DNA of 64,000 nucleotides from positions 1-64,000 of the forward strand of contig JARGNG010000023.1 in assembly GCA_029213265.1 (NCBI GenBank), in the 5' to 3' direction. Every line of letters starts with the position of its first letter. Position 1 is the stretch's first letter. Below are positions 25,260 to 35,200 of this stretch, one piece after another. Source of the stretch: Verrucomicrobiales bacterium. Lineage in GTDB: Bacteria > Verrucomicrobiota > Verrucomicrobiia > Verrucomicrobiales > DEV007. Made by a program: the position numbers and the translations under genes. A model generated the notes under the pieces. The model was given only the letters and a program-made list of their open reading frames with translations, did not search any database and was not told the origin of the DNA.

Positions 25260-25619
25260 ATGAACCTCTCTGTCTCCAAGCAAGTTGACCTTGTGATCAA
25301 AGGAGAGGTCTACGATTTTGCCGTTGCGAATGGCATTATCGCCCGAGGAGAGCCGTTGCGCTATTCACGCGTCTTAACCTTAACCAAAGAGCAAGCTTCC
25401 GAGGAACTCGAACGCCGCGGATACCCTGGAATCGACCACCAAGTTTCACAGTTTCGAGATGTAAGAGATGGCCTCGGTTGGGATGAGGATTCTGGCAGTT
25501 ACCGAATATATTTTTATGAACGAGGGTCAGATTCAGACATCAGCTTTCACGATTCCGAAGATGAGTTCCGAACCGCGTGGAAAGACATCTACATCCGAAT
25601 GTATTTTTCACATGGTTAG
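25260..25619 (+). CDS. Small soluble orphan protein
   Basis: 119 residues from the ATG at 25260; an in-frame TTG at 25248, preceded by gaggtgat, would add four residues. It is acidic and soluble with no signal peptide: an N-terminal half with ARGEPLRYSRVLTLTKEQASEELERRGYPG, then RDVRDGLGWDEDSGSYRIYFYERG and a tyrosine-rich end (IYIRMYFSHG). Family not recognised. Size, acidity and position beside mobile DNA resemble immunity-type proteins, but that is a weak analogy. It sits alone with long gaps on both sides. Confidence 0.55.
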   Translation: MNLSVSKQVDLVIKGEVYDFAVANGIIARGEPLRYSRVLTLTKEQASEELERRGYPGIDHQVSQFRDVRDGLGWDEDSGSYRIYFYERGSDSDISFHDSEDEFRTAWKDIYIRMYFSHG

Positions 25620-25799
25620 CCGTCGCGAGCAGACCGACCCAACGGCACAACAAGTCGAGGCACTCAAGCCCTGACCGCCACGAGTCAAATTGACTTTCCG
25701 GAATCGCCAGACTATACCACAATCAACCCGCGCTCTCCGTCAGGGCTGAGTGCTCTTGAACGTTCGGTTCAGAAATGAGCACGCATCGACAATAGAATA

Positions 25800-27295
25800 A
25801 TGAACAGAAATCGAAGAGGTTTTATCAAATCTGCGGCCGGGGGCGTTTTTGCTTCGGTTGTAGCTCCCCTTGCTTCATGGGCGGAAGCGACTGCAAAGGG
25901 TCCGCGGCGCCACGACGAGTTGATCGATTTCGATGCCTTGGGACTGGCGCAGTTGATTAAGAAAAAGGAGATCAGTGCCGGAGAGATGACGGAGTTGATC
26001 ATCCGCCGCATTGAGGCGGTCGACCCGATCATCAACGTTATTTCCACCCGGACTTTCGAGCGGGCGAGGGGGAAAGCAGATAAGATCACCCTCAACAGCA
26101 CCTTTGCCGGAGTGCCGGTTTTGATCAAGGATATGATCGATGTCGGGGGCGTGCGCCGCACGGACGGATCACGTTTGTTGCTCACGAATGTTCCTCAAAA
26201 AAATGTCGCCTACATTGACGGAGTTGAGGCGGCCGGGATGAACATTATTGGGATGACCAACGTGCCCGAGTTTGCCCAACTTGGCATTGTCACGAACAAT
26301 TCCGCATTCGGGAAGAGCCTGAATCCCTGGGACCTGTCCAAGTCTACATTGGGGTCGAGCGGTGGTGCGGCGGCGGCGGTGGCCGCGGGTATCCTGCCAT
26401 TGGTTCACGGTACTGACGGAGGTGGTTCAAACAGGCTCCCGGCAAGTGCCAACGGGGTTTTTGGCATGAAACCGAGCCGCGAGCGCATGTTGTCCGGTGA
26501 AGCCGACGGCGGTCACAGTCAGTTCAAGACCAACCAGGCAATGAGACCGAAGACAAGTCGGGAAAAATATTCGAGCCGGTCGGCTTGGTCGAGGGCCCTG
26601 GCAAGCGTCGACTCAGAGTTGGATTCGCGGCCAACATGAAGGGAGGCTTGAAGAGTGACGCCGGGGTCCTGCGAGCGATGGAAGGCTCTGCCAAGCTTCT
26701 ACAGGATCTGGGCCATGAAGTTGTCGAGGTGGAAATGCCGATCGATTCCGAGGAGTTCTTCAAGAATTTCAATGGTGCGTTTCTGCGCCGGTTCGGAGTG
26801 TTCTCGGAGATGGCCGCTGGCCTGAGTGGGCGTTCGGCTGCGGACTCCGGATTGCTCGACCCGTGGACGGCCTCTCTCATCGCCTATGGTGCGAGCATTA
26901 CCGAGGAGGAAGAAAGGAATGGTCTCGCCTATCTTGCAAAGGTGCCTGAAATGTTTGGAGCCCTCTTCGAAAAGGTAGACATCCTGATGTCTCCGGTGAT
27001 GCCGGTTGTTTCCGTGGGAGGCGACGAGTTGCGCCCAGTGGATCTGGTCAACGATTCGCACCTGGAATTCCTCCAGGACAGAATGCAATTCACTGCTCCT
27101 ACCAACGTTGCGGGCATACCGGCCATGTCCGTCCCACTGCACTGGGAGCAGTCATCCGGTTTGCCTGTCGGAACCATGTTTCAATCTGCGATTGGGAATG
27201 ACAGAATGCTCTACGAAATGGCCTTTGAGCTGGAAGAGGCTCGTCCCTGGAAGAGCAAGTGGGCTCCGTATTCCGTGAAGCATATCCCGATCTGA
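25800..27295 (+). pseudogene. Tat-exported amidase-signature enzyme, inactivated by an internal frameshifting deletion
   Basis: The first part (25800 to about 26541) starts with a Tat-like signal (MNRNRRGFIKSAAGG) and has the amidase-signature core: catalytic Lys in VPVLIKDMIDVGG, GSSGGAAAAVAAG and GTDGGGSNRLPAS. After GGHSQFKTNQAM the frame changes to unrelated sequence. The continuation is found in another frame from about 26543 (ETEDKSGKIFEPVGLVEG) and runs intact through RRLRVGFAANMKGG to the stop at 27295, with family-like blocks such as ILMSPVMPV and TAPTNVAGIPAMSVPLH. The segment normally joining them (the SRTVRD-type block) is missing, so about 35-40 bases were lost. Most likely a recent pseudogene; a sequencing error alone would not remove that block. 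Confidence 0.75.
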
Positions 27296-28518
27296 AAATC
27301 TTACCCATAATTATACGCAAGCTTGCCGTCTGCCTGTGGTGCCTCGTGTGGGTAACCCGAGCGTATGGGGAGAGTCCCGCGCCATCGGCAGAAGACTTTC
27401 TTGGTGGCATCTCAAGTGTTGGTTCCCAACTGCAATTCGACGACCAACTGCCGGGAACCGGGTTTCTTGACCCCTGGTATTCCTTCAAGAACCAGATTCG
27501 AGAGCGGGCAGGTTTCGACTTCGGCTTCGACTACGCGACACTTTATCAGACTGCCGACGCCAGTCTGACCGGGAACGACGATGCCTTTAGTAGCGTTTTT
27601 CGAATCTACGGAAAGTGGGAAGTCCTCGGGCGTGGTACGGATGATACCGGGTCTATCGTATGGAAGGTCGAGAGCCGTGATCAACTTGGTGGAGATGTCA
27701 CCCCGGGGGCGCTTGGCGGAAACCTCGGGTATCTCGGCGTCACTGGCGCAAGCTTCTCCGATGCCGGCTGGTTTCTCGCTCCACTCTACTGGGAACAATT
27801 CCTTTGCGATGGTCGAGTCGGGATCGTGGCGGGAAGGCTCGACAGTCTCGATTTTGTCGATATCTCGGGATACTCGGGCCAATGGCGAAGGTTTCAGAAT
27901 GGCTCCCTGCTCGTCAACTCAACCATACCCTACCCAGACTTGGGCCTTGGGGCAGGGGCTGGTTTTAAGTTTGGTGATGACTGGGTTGCAGGTGCCACAG
28001 TTCATGACGCCAACGGCACGGGAAGTGAATTTAAATTTCTTGTCGATGGAGCGGAATTCTTCAAGCAGGCCTACCTGAGCTGGTCTCCTGATCGTGCTCA
28101 ACGTCTGGACCGAGCAGCCCACCTTACCGTCTGGCACGCCGACGAGCGGACCGGGAGTGGTGTTGAAGATGGCTGGGGGGTGGCTTTCTCCGCGAATTGG
28201 ATGCTCGACAGCGGTCTGATGCCCTTTGTAAGGGCAGGTTGGGCAGACGGTGAGGCGTCTCGAGCCGACGCGACGGTAGTCGCGGGCCTGCTATACCGAC
28301 CGGAAAGTGGTATCGGCGAGTTTGGAGGCGCGTTGGGCTGGGAAAGCCTTTCGGACGACAGCCTGGGAGACCAAAAGGCGGTCGAGGTTTTCTTCCGCTG
28401 GGATCTGACTCCAAACTTCTCTTTGACGCCGTCAGTTCAAGCTTTAATCGATCCGGCGCGCAACCAATCTGACGATGTCATTTTTCTCGGAGGCGTTCGA
28501 GCCCGTGTCAGTTTCTGA
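27259..28518 (+). CDS. OprB-like carbohydrate-selective porin
   Basis: A 419-residue beta-barrel protein. The only reasonable start is the GTG at 27259, which overlaps the end of the amidase pseudogene by 37 bases; the segment KLAVCLWCLVWVTRAYG serves as signal peptide. The mature part is built of alternating amphipathic strands with aromatic girdles: GFDFGFDYATLYQTADASL, FRIYGKWEVLGRG, LGYLGVTGASF and the C-terminal FLGGVRARVSF, which ends in Phe as outer-membrane barrels do. It fits the carbohydrate porin OprB family (PF04966). It ends 47 bases before the IS left end. Confidence 0.82.
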   Translation: MGSVFREAYPDLKILPIIIRKLAVCLWCLVWVTRAYGESPAPSAEDFLGGISSVGSQLQFDDQLPGTGFLDPWYSFKNQIRERAGFDFGFDYATLYQTADASLTGNDDAFSSVFRIYGKWEVLGRGTDDTGSIVWKVESRDQLGGDVTPGALGGNLGYLGVTGASFSDAGWFLAPLYWEQFLCDGRVGIVAGRLDSLDFVDISGYSGQWRRFQNGSLLVNSTIPYPDLGLGAGAGFKFGDDWVAGATVHDANGTGSEFKFLVDGAEFFKQAYLSWSPDRAQRLDRAAHLTVWHADERTGSGVEDGWGVAFSANWMLDSGLMPFVRAGWADGEASRADATVVAGLLYRPESGIGEFGGALGWESLSDDSLGDQKAVEVFFRWDLTPNFSLTPSVQALIDPARNQSDDVIFLGGVRARVSF

Positions 28519-28565
28519 TCCATGGCGCACTCTGGTTGAGCCTCGGAAATCTGATCCATCTTAAA

Positions 28566-29855
28566 TGATAGTCTGGGACCTTATAGAAAGGACCCAGAAA
28601 ATGAAAGGCAAACGCCACACGACCGAAGAAAGAATCCGCATCCTGCGGAAGGCAGACGGAGCAAAGAGCATTCTTGATGTCTGCCGAGAACGCAACATTT
28701 GCCTCACTTCGTTCGCCCTCCGGGCAGCCTAGCGGCTGGCTGTATCTCTGCGCTCTGCTGCGAACAAACCTTCCACCGTTGGAAGCGGAAGTTTGGGATG
28801 ATGGAGATCAGCCAGGCCAAGCGGCTGAAGGAACTTGAGAAAGAGAATGCTCGCCTCAAGAAGGTCGTGGCCGACCAGATCCTCGGCATGGAGATCCTGC
28901 AAGAGGCCCTGGAAAAAAAGCTGTGAGCCCGGGACACAAGCGGCAGGTCGCTGAGGGTTTCGTCGAGAAGCGACGATGCACCCAGAGACAGGCCTGCCGC
29001 TACTTCCGTCTGCACCGATCAAGCATGCGCTACGAGGCTCGAGAGCCGGATGCGTGGATGATGCGCCTCCGGGCAGCAGTGAGATGTGTCTCGGGCGAAC
29101 ACAGCCAGCGGGAATACACGAAGATCACTCGCCTCCTTCAGGATGAGGGATGGCAGGTCGGCAAGCGAGTGGTGCAGCAGCTACGGCGTGAGATAGGCCT
29201 ACGGGTTCCAAAGCGCAAACCAAAGCGGCGTCGGAGAGGAACGAGCACAGGCCTGCCAACTACGGCGACGCATCGAGGGCATGTCTGGACCTGGGACTTC
29301 GTTCATGATCGCACCGTCCGTGGAGGTCGATTGAAAATGCTAACCATCGTCGATGAGTTGACCCGGGAGAACCATCTTATCCACGTGGATCGCCGGATCC
29401 GCCCCTGCGATGTTCGCCGGCAGCTTGAGCGTCTGATGGATATCCACGGCGCTCCCGAGCACATCCGACGTGACAACGGAAGCGAGTTTATCCATGGGGA
29501 ACTCCAGGCATGGCTGAAAGAAGCCGGAATTAAGACGCTCTACATTGATCCCGGGAGCCCCTGGCAAAATGGCTTCATCGAGAGCCTCCATTCCCGGTTC
29601 CGAGCCGAGTGCCTCGACCGGGAGCAGCTTTGGACGCTGTCCGAGGCACGCGTGGTCATCGAGGACTGGCGTCGAGAATACAACGAGAAACGTCCTCATC
29701 GCAGCCTCGGGCTGGAAACCCCGAGGGCCTTCGCGATGGTGGCCAGTCAAGCTGCGGCCTCCGGTCGGGCCACGCCCTCCCTGCGTCCGCAGCTTGACAT
29801 ATCGTCCCTCGTGGAGCGATACTCCAACCCCAATACGAACCCTACCAGACTAACA
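28566..29855 (+). mobile_element. IS3-family insertion sequence with defective orfA
   Basis: Terminal inverted repeats are visible: tgatagtctgg at 28566-28576 and ccagactaaca at 29845-29855, matching at 10 of 11 positions and giving the TG...CA ends typical of IS3. Two overlapping frames, orfA and orfB, lie inside with a -1 slippery heptamer A-AAA-AAG at 28914-28920. No identical 3-4 base target duplication is seen next to the ends (aaa on the left, ttc on the right). orfA carries a net insertion of about 59 bases, so this copy is probably immobile unless helped in trans. It sits between the porin and the DUF4177-like gene. Confidence 0.85.
28601..28926 (+). pseudogene. IS3 orfA (helix-turn-helix subunit) disrupted by about 59 inserted bases
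   Basis: The ATG at 28601 opens a normal IS3 orfA start (MKGKRHTTEERIRILRKADG...VCRERNI). After Ile33 (codon 28697-28699) the frame runs into a TAG at 28730-28732. The normal continuation EQTFHRWKRKFGMMEIS and the leucine-zipper-like LKELEKENARLKKVV resume at 28762 in another frame. Only one codon is expected between Ile33 and that Glu, so about 59 extra bases are present. The extra DNA contains a perfect hairpin, cagcc-tagc-ggctg, at 28725-28738. Confidence 0.75.
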
Positions 29856-29879
29856 TTCCCAGTGGGCCAGTTCGGGTGA
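28923..29879 (+). CDS. IS3-family orfB transposase (DDE catalytic domain)
   Basis: 318 residues from a GTG that overlaps the orfA stop (gtga). It normally would be made as an OrfAB fusion by -1 frameshifting at the upstream A-rich heptamer. The integrase core is intact: first Asp in HVWTWDFVHDR, second Asp in HIRRDNGSEF and Glu in NGFIESLHSRFR, with the usual spacing. The HTH_21-like N-terminus is RQACRYFRLHRSSMRYE. The last eight residues lie beyond the right inverted repeat, so the stop comes from flanking DNA. The catalytic part is complete but orfA is broken. Confidence 0.92.
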   Translation: MSPGHKRQVAEGFVEKRRCTQRQACRYFRLHRSSMRYEAREPDAWMMRLRAAVRCVSGEHSQREYTKITRLLQDEGWQVGKRVVQQLRREIGLRVPKRKPKRRRRGTSTGLPTTATHRGHVWTWDFVHDRTVRGGRLKMLTIVDELTRENHLIHVDRRIRPCDVRRQLERLMDIHGAPEHIRRDNGSEFIHGELQAWLKEAGIKTLYIDPGSPWQNGFIESLHSRFRAECLDREQLWTLSEARVVIEDWRREYNEKRPHRSLGLETPRAFAMVASQAAASGRATPSLRPQLDISSLVERYSNPNTNPTRLTFPVGQFG

Positions 29880-30249
29880 CTCGACCAAGAACGAGTCGGA
29901 ATTGACCGGGCCTATCAAAAGCGGACCCAGGAGCGAACAAGATGAAATGAGCAGGCAGCGCCCCGCGCTCGACGCGGTTGAAAATCTCGCTGCGGAGGAA
30001 AAAGAACGCACTTCTCACGATCGGTATTGGAATCGATCCGCCAGACCTTCGCCATGCTGCCCGGGTTCTCGAGAGGGACGGTGAAACGCTCGAAGAATTC
30101 TCCGTCACTCCGTCTTTTCACAATGAGTCACCCCAGTGGCCCGCCGCACGAACCAGGCAATAGTCGAAGGCTCCCCCGGCACCCTTTTGCGCTCGTGAAT
30201 CGAAGAACGCATCCGGTATACTGGCGGGTAACCCCCAACCCCCGACATC
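29880..30249. other. Intergenic stretch right of the IS without a recognisable gene
   Basis: Short open frames occur on both strands (for example the minus-strand piece FFERFTVPLENPGSMAKVWRI near 30060-30100) but none has a recognised family, start signal or plausible length. It may include remnants left by insertion of the neighbouring element. Confidence 0.4.
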
Positions 30250-30525
30250 ATGAATACCCGAACCACCACGATTCTATTCGCCCTCGCAGGCGTCGTTTTT
30301 CTCTTCGGATGGAACCTCTTTTCCCAGGAAGATCCTGCGGCACCCTCTCGTGCCTGGGAGCATCTTGCTTTCGAAGTCGGTCATGAGACCTCTTTGAGGG
30401 ATCCCGAGCTCGCGGAAAAAATCAACCAACTCGGAGACAATGGCTGGCAACTGGTGGACGTCGAAATCCGCACCCAGGCGGGAAACTCCTCGTCGATGCT
30501 GTATTTTTTCAAACGACCGAAGTGA
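30250..30525 (+). CDS. Small exported DUF4177-like protein
   Basis: 91 residues. An N-terminal hydrophobic segment (TTILFALAGVVFLFGWNLF) acts as signal or anchor. The rest (RAWEHLAFEV...LAEKINQLGDNGWQLVDVEI...SSMLYFFKRPK) matches the small DUF4177-type pattern in which a strand starting with a W-E/Y motif precedes the LN-x-LG-x-x-GWELV motif. Role unknown. It is the first gene of a same-strand run: the next start is 73 bases downstream. Confidence 0.72.
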   Translation: MNTRTTTILFALAGVVFLFGWNLFSQEDPAAPSRAWEHLAFEVGHETSLRDPELAEKINQLGDNGWQLVDVEIRTQAGNSSSMLYFFKRPK

Positions 30526-30598
30526 CGCCTCTCCCGGATTAAGATCCCGGCACCCGCGCCAATCCACTTCCCCGCCCCCGTTTCCTTGTGTTCGATTC

Positions 30599-32209
30599 AT
30601 GAAGAGGCCCCGAACGTTCATCCTTTTGATTGCCCTGGCAGCCCTTTCTGAAATCGGGCTCTGCCACGATTCGACCCGCCCGGATGAGAACGCCAAAGAG
30701 GGCGGGCCAACAGGGGCATCCGATCAAGTTTGCAAACTCAAGATCGAATTGCTGGACGCGGCCTCTGCCGAAAGCATCCCGGGAATGATCCGCCTGCTGA
30801 ATGAAGCGGGCACCCCGGTCGGGATTCCCGAATTGCTGGATCGTTGCATCGGTTTGCCGCGCGGAGCCCGAAAGCTGGGCTGGCATGTGCTCCTCGAATC
30901 GACGGAAATTTCGGCTCCACGCGAAAAGCTGACCGTCGAAGCGGTATCCGGTCTGGAGTATGTCCGCCTGATGGAAACGCTGGATCTGGCCGGCCAGGAG
31001 GAGCAATCCTGCCAGCTACCCCTGACTCGATTCTGGAATGCGAAGGAGCGGGGGCTCGTGGCGGGAAATACCCATCTCCATCTGAAGGACCTGAGCAGGG
31101 AGGAGGCCGATCGATATCTGCAGGAGGTTTCCAGGGCAGACGGATTGGAGGTCGTGTTTGTCTCCTACCTGGAGAGGGCGGTCGTCGACCGAACCTATGT
31201 GACCAACCAGCATTCGAGGGACGATCTCGAGCAGCTTTCGTTGAAGCACCTTCGCTTCGGAAATGGACAGGAATACCGGCATAACTTCGGAGGGGGCGGA
31301 GAGGGCTACGGTCACGTCTTGTTTCTTGATCTGAGAGAGAGAATTCTCCCCGGCAGCATCGGACCCGGGATCACCGGAATCGGAACCGACGGAACGCCGC
31401 TGCAAAGTGGAATCAAACAGGCGAACGATCAGGAGGCGACGGTCGTGTGGTGTCACAACGGCTTCGGTTTCGAAGACATTCCGAACTGGGTCGAGGGGCT
31501 GGTTCAGGCTCAGAATATTTTCGATGGAGGAAACCGGGGCAGCTACGAAGACACCTTCTATCGATATTTAAACCTGGGGATTCGTCTTCCGTTTTCGACC
31601 GGAACCGATTGGTTTCTGTATGATTATTCGCGCGTCTACACCCGGATGGAAGACGAAGAGGTCACGGCGTCCCGTTGGTTGGGGAGCTTCCGCAACGGCA
31701 GGACGTTCATCACGAACGGTCCACTCCTGGAAATGAACGTGAATGGAGTCTTCCCCGGCGAAGAGCTCAGCGCCGAAAACAGCGTGAAGGTTCAATATCG
31801 CGCGGTGAGCCGGGAGAATTTCGGGAAACTGGAGCTGATTCAAAACGGGAATGTGACTTCTCTTTCGAATCCGGTGGGGAAGAAACCCGGCGGCTGGTAT
31901 GAATCGGCAGGAACGATTGAGCTGCCGATCCAGGGTGCGTCATGGGTGGCTCTTCGAATCTCCCCCGCCACGTCGGCAAAGAACGAATTCGGTCGCCAGC
32001 TTTTTGCGCATACCAGCCCCGTCTACGTGAACACGACAGCCGGGGAAGTGATCGATCCCGAAGTCGTGGTCGGTTTGCTCGAGGAAATCAAGGCAGACCT
32101 TTCGGCGATTAGAGAAGAGGGAACCTTCGGTTCCGAAGAAGAAAGGAAAAGCGTGGAACAGATCTACGAGGAAGCGATCCGAAAGCTTCGCCTGAGAAAG
32201 AAGCCATGA
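30599..32209 (+). CDS. Exported CehA/McbA-type (PHP-like) metallohydrolase
   Basis: The ATG at 30599 begins a signal peptide (MKRPRTFILLIALAALSEIGLCH), giving 536 residues. The N-terminal 150 residues are beta-rich (KLKIELLDAASAESIPGMIRLLNEAG). The metal-dependent domain follows: His-x-His in GNTHLHLKD, His in VVWCHNGFGFED and Asp in FSTGTDWFLYDYSRVY, the ligand order of CehA/McbA phosphoesterase-like proteins. The end is a beta region (TFITNGPLLEMNVNG) and a charged coiled tail. Known relatives hydrolyse carbamates or phosphoesters, but PVC copies are uncharacterised. It lies 85 bases upstream of the large PQQ-propeller gene. Confidence 0.82.
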   Translation: MKRPRTFILLIALAALSEIGLCHDSTRPDENAKEGGPTGASDQVCKLKIELLDAASAESIPGMIRLLNEAGTPVGIPELLDRCIGLPRGARKLGWHVLLESTEISAPREKLTVEAVSGLEYVRLMETLDLAGQEEQSCQLPLTRFWNAKERGLVAGNTHLHLKDLSREEADRYLQEVSRADGLEVVFVSYLERAVVDRTYVTNQHSRDDLEQLSLKHLRFGNGQEYRHNFGGGGEGYGHVLFLDLRERILPGSIGPGITGIGTDGTPLQSGIKQANDQEATVVWCHNGFGFEDIPNWVEGLVQAQNIFDGGNRGSYEDTFYRYLNLGIRLPFSTGTDWFLYDYSRVYTRMEDEEVTASRWLGSFRNGRTFITNGPLLEMNVNGVFPGEELSAENSVKVQYRAVSRENFGKLELIQNGNVTSLSNPVGKKPGGWYESAGTIELPIQGASWVALRISPATSAKNEFGRQLFAHTSPVYVNTTAGEVIDPEVVVGLLEEIKADLSAIREEGTFGSEEERKSVEQIYEEAIRKLRLRKKP

Positions 32210-32294
32210 GGAACCGGACTGGCTTCGCGCCGCTTCAAGCGCGACAGCGCAAAGACGTCAATTGAGTGTACGACGTTCGTGTAAAACGGTCGGT

Positions 32295-35200
32295 ATGCGC
32301 ATTCTTTCCTGCCTACTCTTCACAGCAACTCTTCTTGCAGGTACGGCGCAGAGTGAAGATTGGCCCACCTTCCGACACGATGCCGGGAGAAGTGGTTACA
32401 CGACAGAGCCGCTCTCTGAAAAATTGACGCTTCGCTGGACGCATCAAATGGCGGACCCGGCCCGGCCCGCCTGGCCCCGCTCCGATCGGATGATTTTTGA
32501 TCGGGCTGCGGAACCGATTGTCGCCGGGGGCCTTGTCTATTTCGGCAGCAGCGTCGACAGTTCGATTCATGCGCTCGACTCCGCAACGGGCGAGACGCGT
32601 TGGATTTTTCCGACGCGGGCTCCGATTCGATTGGCACCCACCTTCTTCGAAGGAAGGATTTACGCCACGAGTGACGATGGCTACCTTTACTGCCTCGCTG
32701 CAAAAACGGGCGAGCTGGTCTGGAAAAAGCGGGGCGGTCCCGGGGATGAAATGATTCTCGGAAATGGCCGGATGATTTCACGATGGCCCGCCCGGGGAGG
32801 TGTCGTAATTCGCGACGGGATACTCTATTTCGCAGCAGGCATCTGGCCGTCTGACGGCGTCAGTCTTTATGCTCTGAATCCGGCGGACGGAAAGGTCCTG
32901 TGGATGAACGACACCGCCGGGTCAATCTACATGGGGCAGCCGCACGGGGGAGCGTTCGCCATGAGCGGGGCCGCTGCGCAGGGTTATCTCGTGGCGTCAA
33001 AAGACCGGATTTTCATGGCGACAGGTCGGGCCGTGCCGGCATCCTTTGATCGGGCGACGGGCGAATTTCAGTATCTCTTGTTGCAGCAAAACACGCACCG
33101 GGGCGGAGCCGATGTGATGCTTTCGGATCAGTTCTTTGTGAATCACGGCTATGCATTTTTCCAGGAGACCGGAGCCTTGCTCGGACCGGTCGCAAAAGGG
33201 CCGGTTGTTGAGGCGGGCGATCTATTGATGGGAGTGTCAGGAAGTAAACTGCTCGTGCAGGGGTGGTCTGATCTTGAAAAGGTTGATCGAAAAGGAAAAC
33301 CCACTCTCGTTAGAGGATTGAAGGAGCTCAGTTCTGCTCCCATCGAAGGGACTGCGGTCAGCATGATCGGTGCGGGAGACCGGGTTGTGATCGGCAGGAA
33401 GGATTCTGTTCTGATCGAGAATACGATGGTGGGCGAAAAGGTGCCCTATCGCATGGAAGTTTCAGGAACTGCCTACGGGCTCGCGGCGGCGAACGGAGAA
33501 CTCTATGTCAGTACCGATCAGGGAAATCTCTATTGCTTTGGAAAAGACTCCGGCCCCAACCCGAAAGTCACTTCGATAGAGAAAGGAGAATACCGGGAAG
33601 CATCTGTCTTTGTCAGGGCCGCGAAGGAAATCGTCGAGAAATCGAAGATCGATTCCGGATACGCCCTCGACATTGGCTGCGGAGAAGGTCATCTCGCGAT
33701 TGAGCTGGCAAAGCGAACGGACTTGTTTATTTACGGCGTCGATGCGGATCCCGGAAAGATCGAGCGGGCACGTGGGAACGCAATCGCTGCGGGAGTGTAT
33801 GGATCGCGTGTCATGTTTCTTCAGAGCGATCCCCTCGATACGAAATTGCCGGAGTACTTTGCGAATCTCGTTGTTTCCTCCGCTTCGATCGCGAAGGCAA
33901 CAGTTCCGGAACTTGTGATTCAGGAGGCGCACCGGTCGACCCGGCCCTGGGGAGGAACCCTGGCAACGGGAAGTCCGGGAGCGATCAAGGTGCAGCGTCG
34001 CGGAGGCCTCAAGGGAGCGGGGCAATGGACACATCAATACGCCGATGCTTCCAACTCGGTGAACTCCGGAGATGAATTGATCCAGGGGCCGCTCGGCATG
34101 CTCTGGTTCAGCGACCTCGAGCAGGCAATGACCCAGCGGCACGGCCGTGCTCCTGCTCCCCTGTTCAACAAGGGAGTGCTCTATTCCGAAGGTCTGAATT
34201 CCCTCATCGCGGTCGATGCCTACAACGGGACGCTGCTGTGGGAGCACGAGTTGCCGGGAATCCTGACCGCGTTCGACGGCGACCACCTCATGGGAACCAG
34301 CGGAACCGGAAGCAACTACTGTGTCTCGGATGATGCGGTCTTCGTGAGGCGGGAAGGCCATTGTTTACGGATCGATGCGAAATCCGGTGAGATTCTCGCC
34401 AGTTTCCAGGCTCCCCGGCCGAAAGCGGGAGGCGATGCAGTATGGGGATACCTGGCCCATGAAGACGGGTTGCTATTCGGCACGCTGTCCGACCCTGAAC
34501 ATGTCCCGACCTATCGATACCGGCCCGGCGGCGACATGAATCAACAGCTCACCGAGTCGAAAACATTTTTTACCCTCGACGCGAAGTCAGGAGAGTTGAT
34601 CTGGCGCTACGACGCGGAACACTCCATTCGCCACAACGCCATTTCGATCGGAAACAGGGCGGTCGTTTTGATCGACCGGGCCCAGGCCGCTTTTGACCGA
34701 AGAAAGGAGGCCAAGGCAGACGAGGCCCAACATCCGACCGGAAAGCTGATCGCGCTGGACGCCGCCACGGGAAAGGAACTCTGGCAAAACGACAAGGAAA
34801 TTTATGGAACCGTCCTCGCAATTTCGAAAGAACATCATGCCCTGATGATGAGCTATCAGCCCACTGCATTTCGGCTTGCCAGTGAAATCGGGGGACGGCT
34901 TTCCGTTTTTGATCTGTCCGACGGAAAACTGAAATGGGAAGTGGAAGAAAAGTATGCGTCCCGTCCCATGATCAATGAAGACACCATCTACGCACAGGGC
35001 GGGGCCTGGGACATCCTGACCGGTGCCGAGCGCCCTTTCAATTTCAAGCGGTCCTACGGCTGCGGTGTCCTGGCCGGCTCGCGCGACATGATGGTGTTTC
35101 GTTCGGCGACGCTCGGCTATTTTGATCTTACGCGGAACGAATCGACAGAGGATTTCGGCGGCATTCGCCCCGGATGCTGGATCAACGCGATTCCGGCGGG

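Noticed and set aside
29884-29950. Partial resemblance of the DNA right of the IS (ggacccaggagcgaacaagatgaaat) to the IS left leader (ggacccagaaaatgaaa)
   Set aside because: Only an 8-base match plus loose similarity; not enough to call a second IS fragment.
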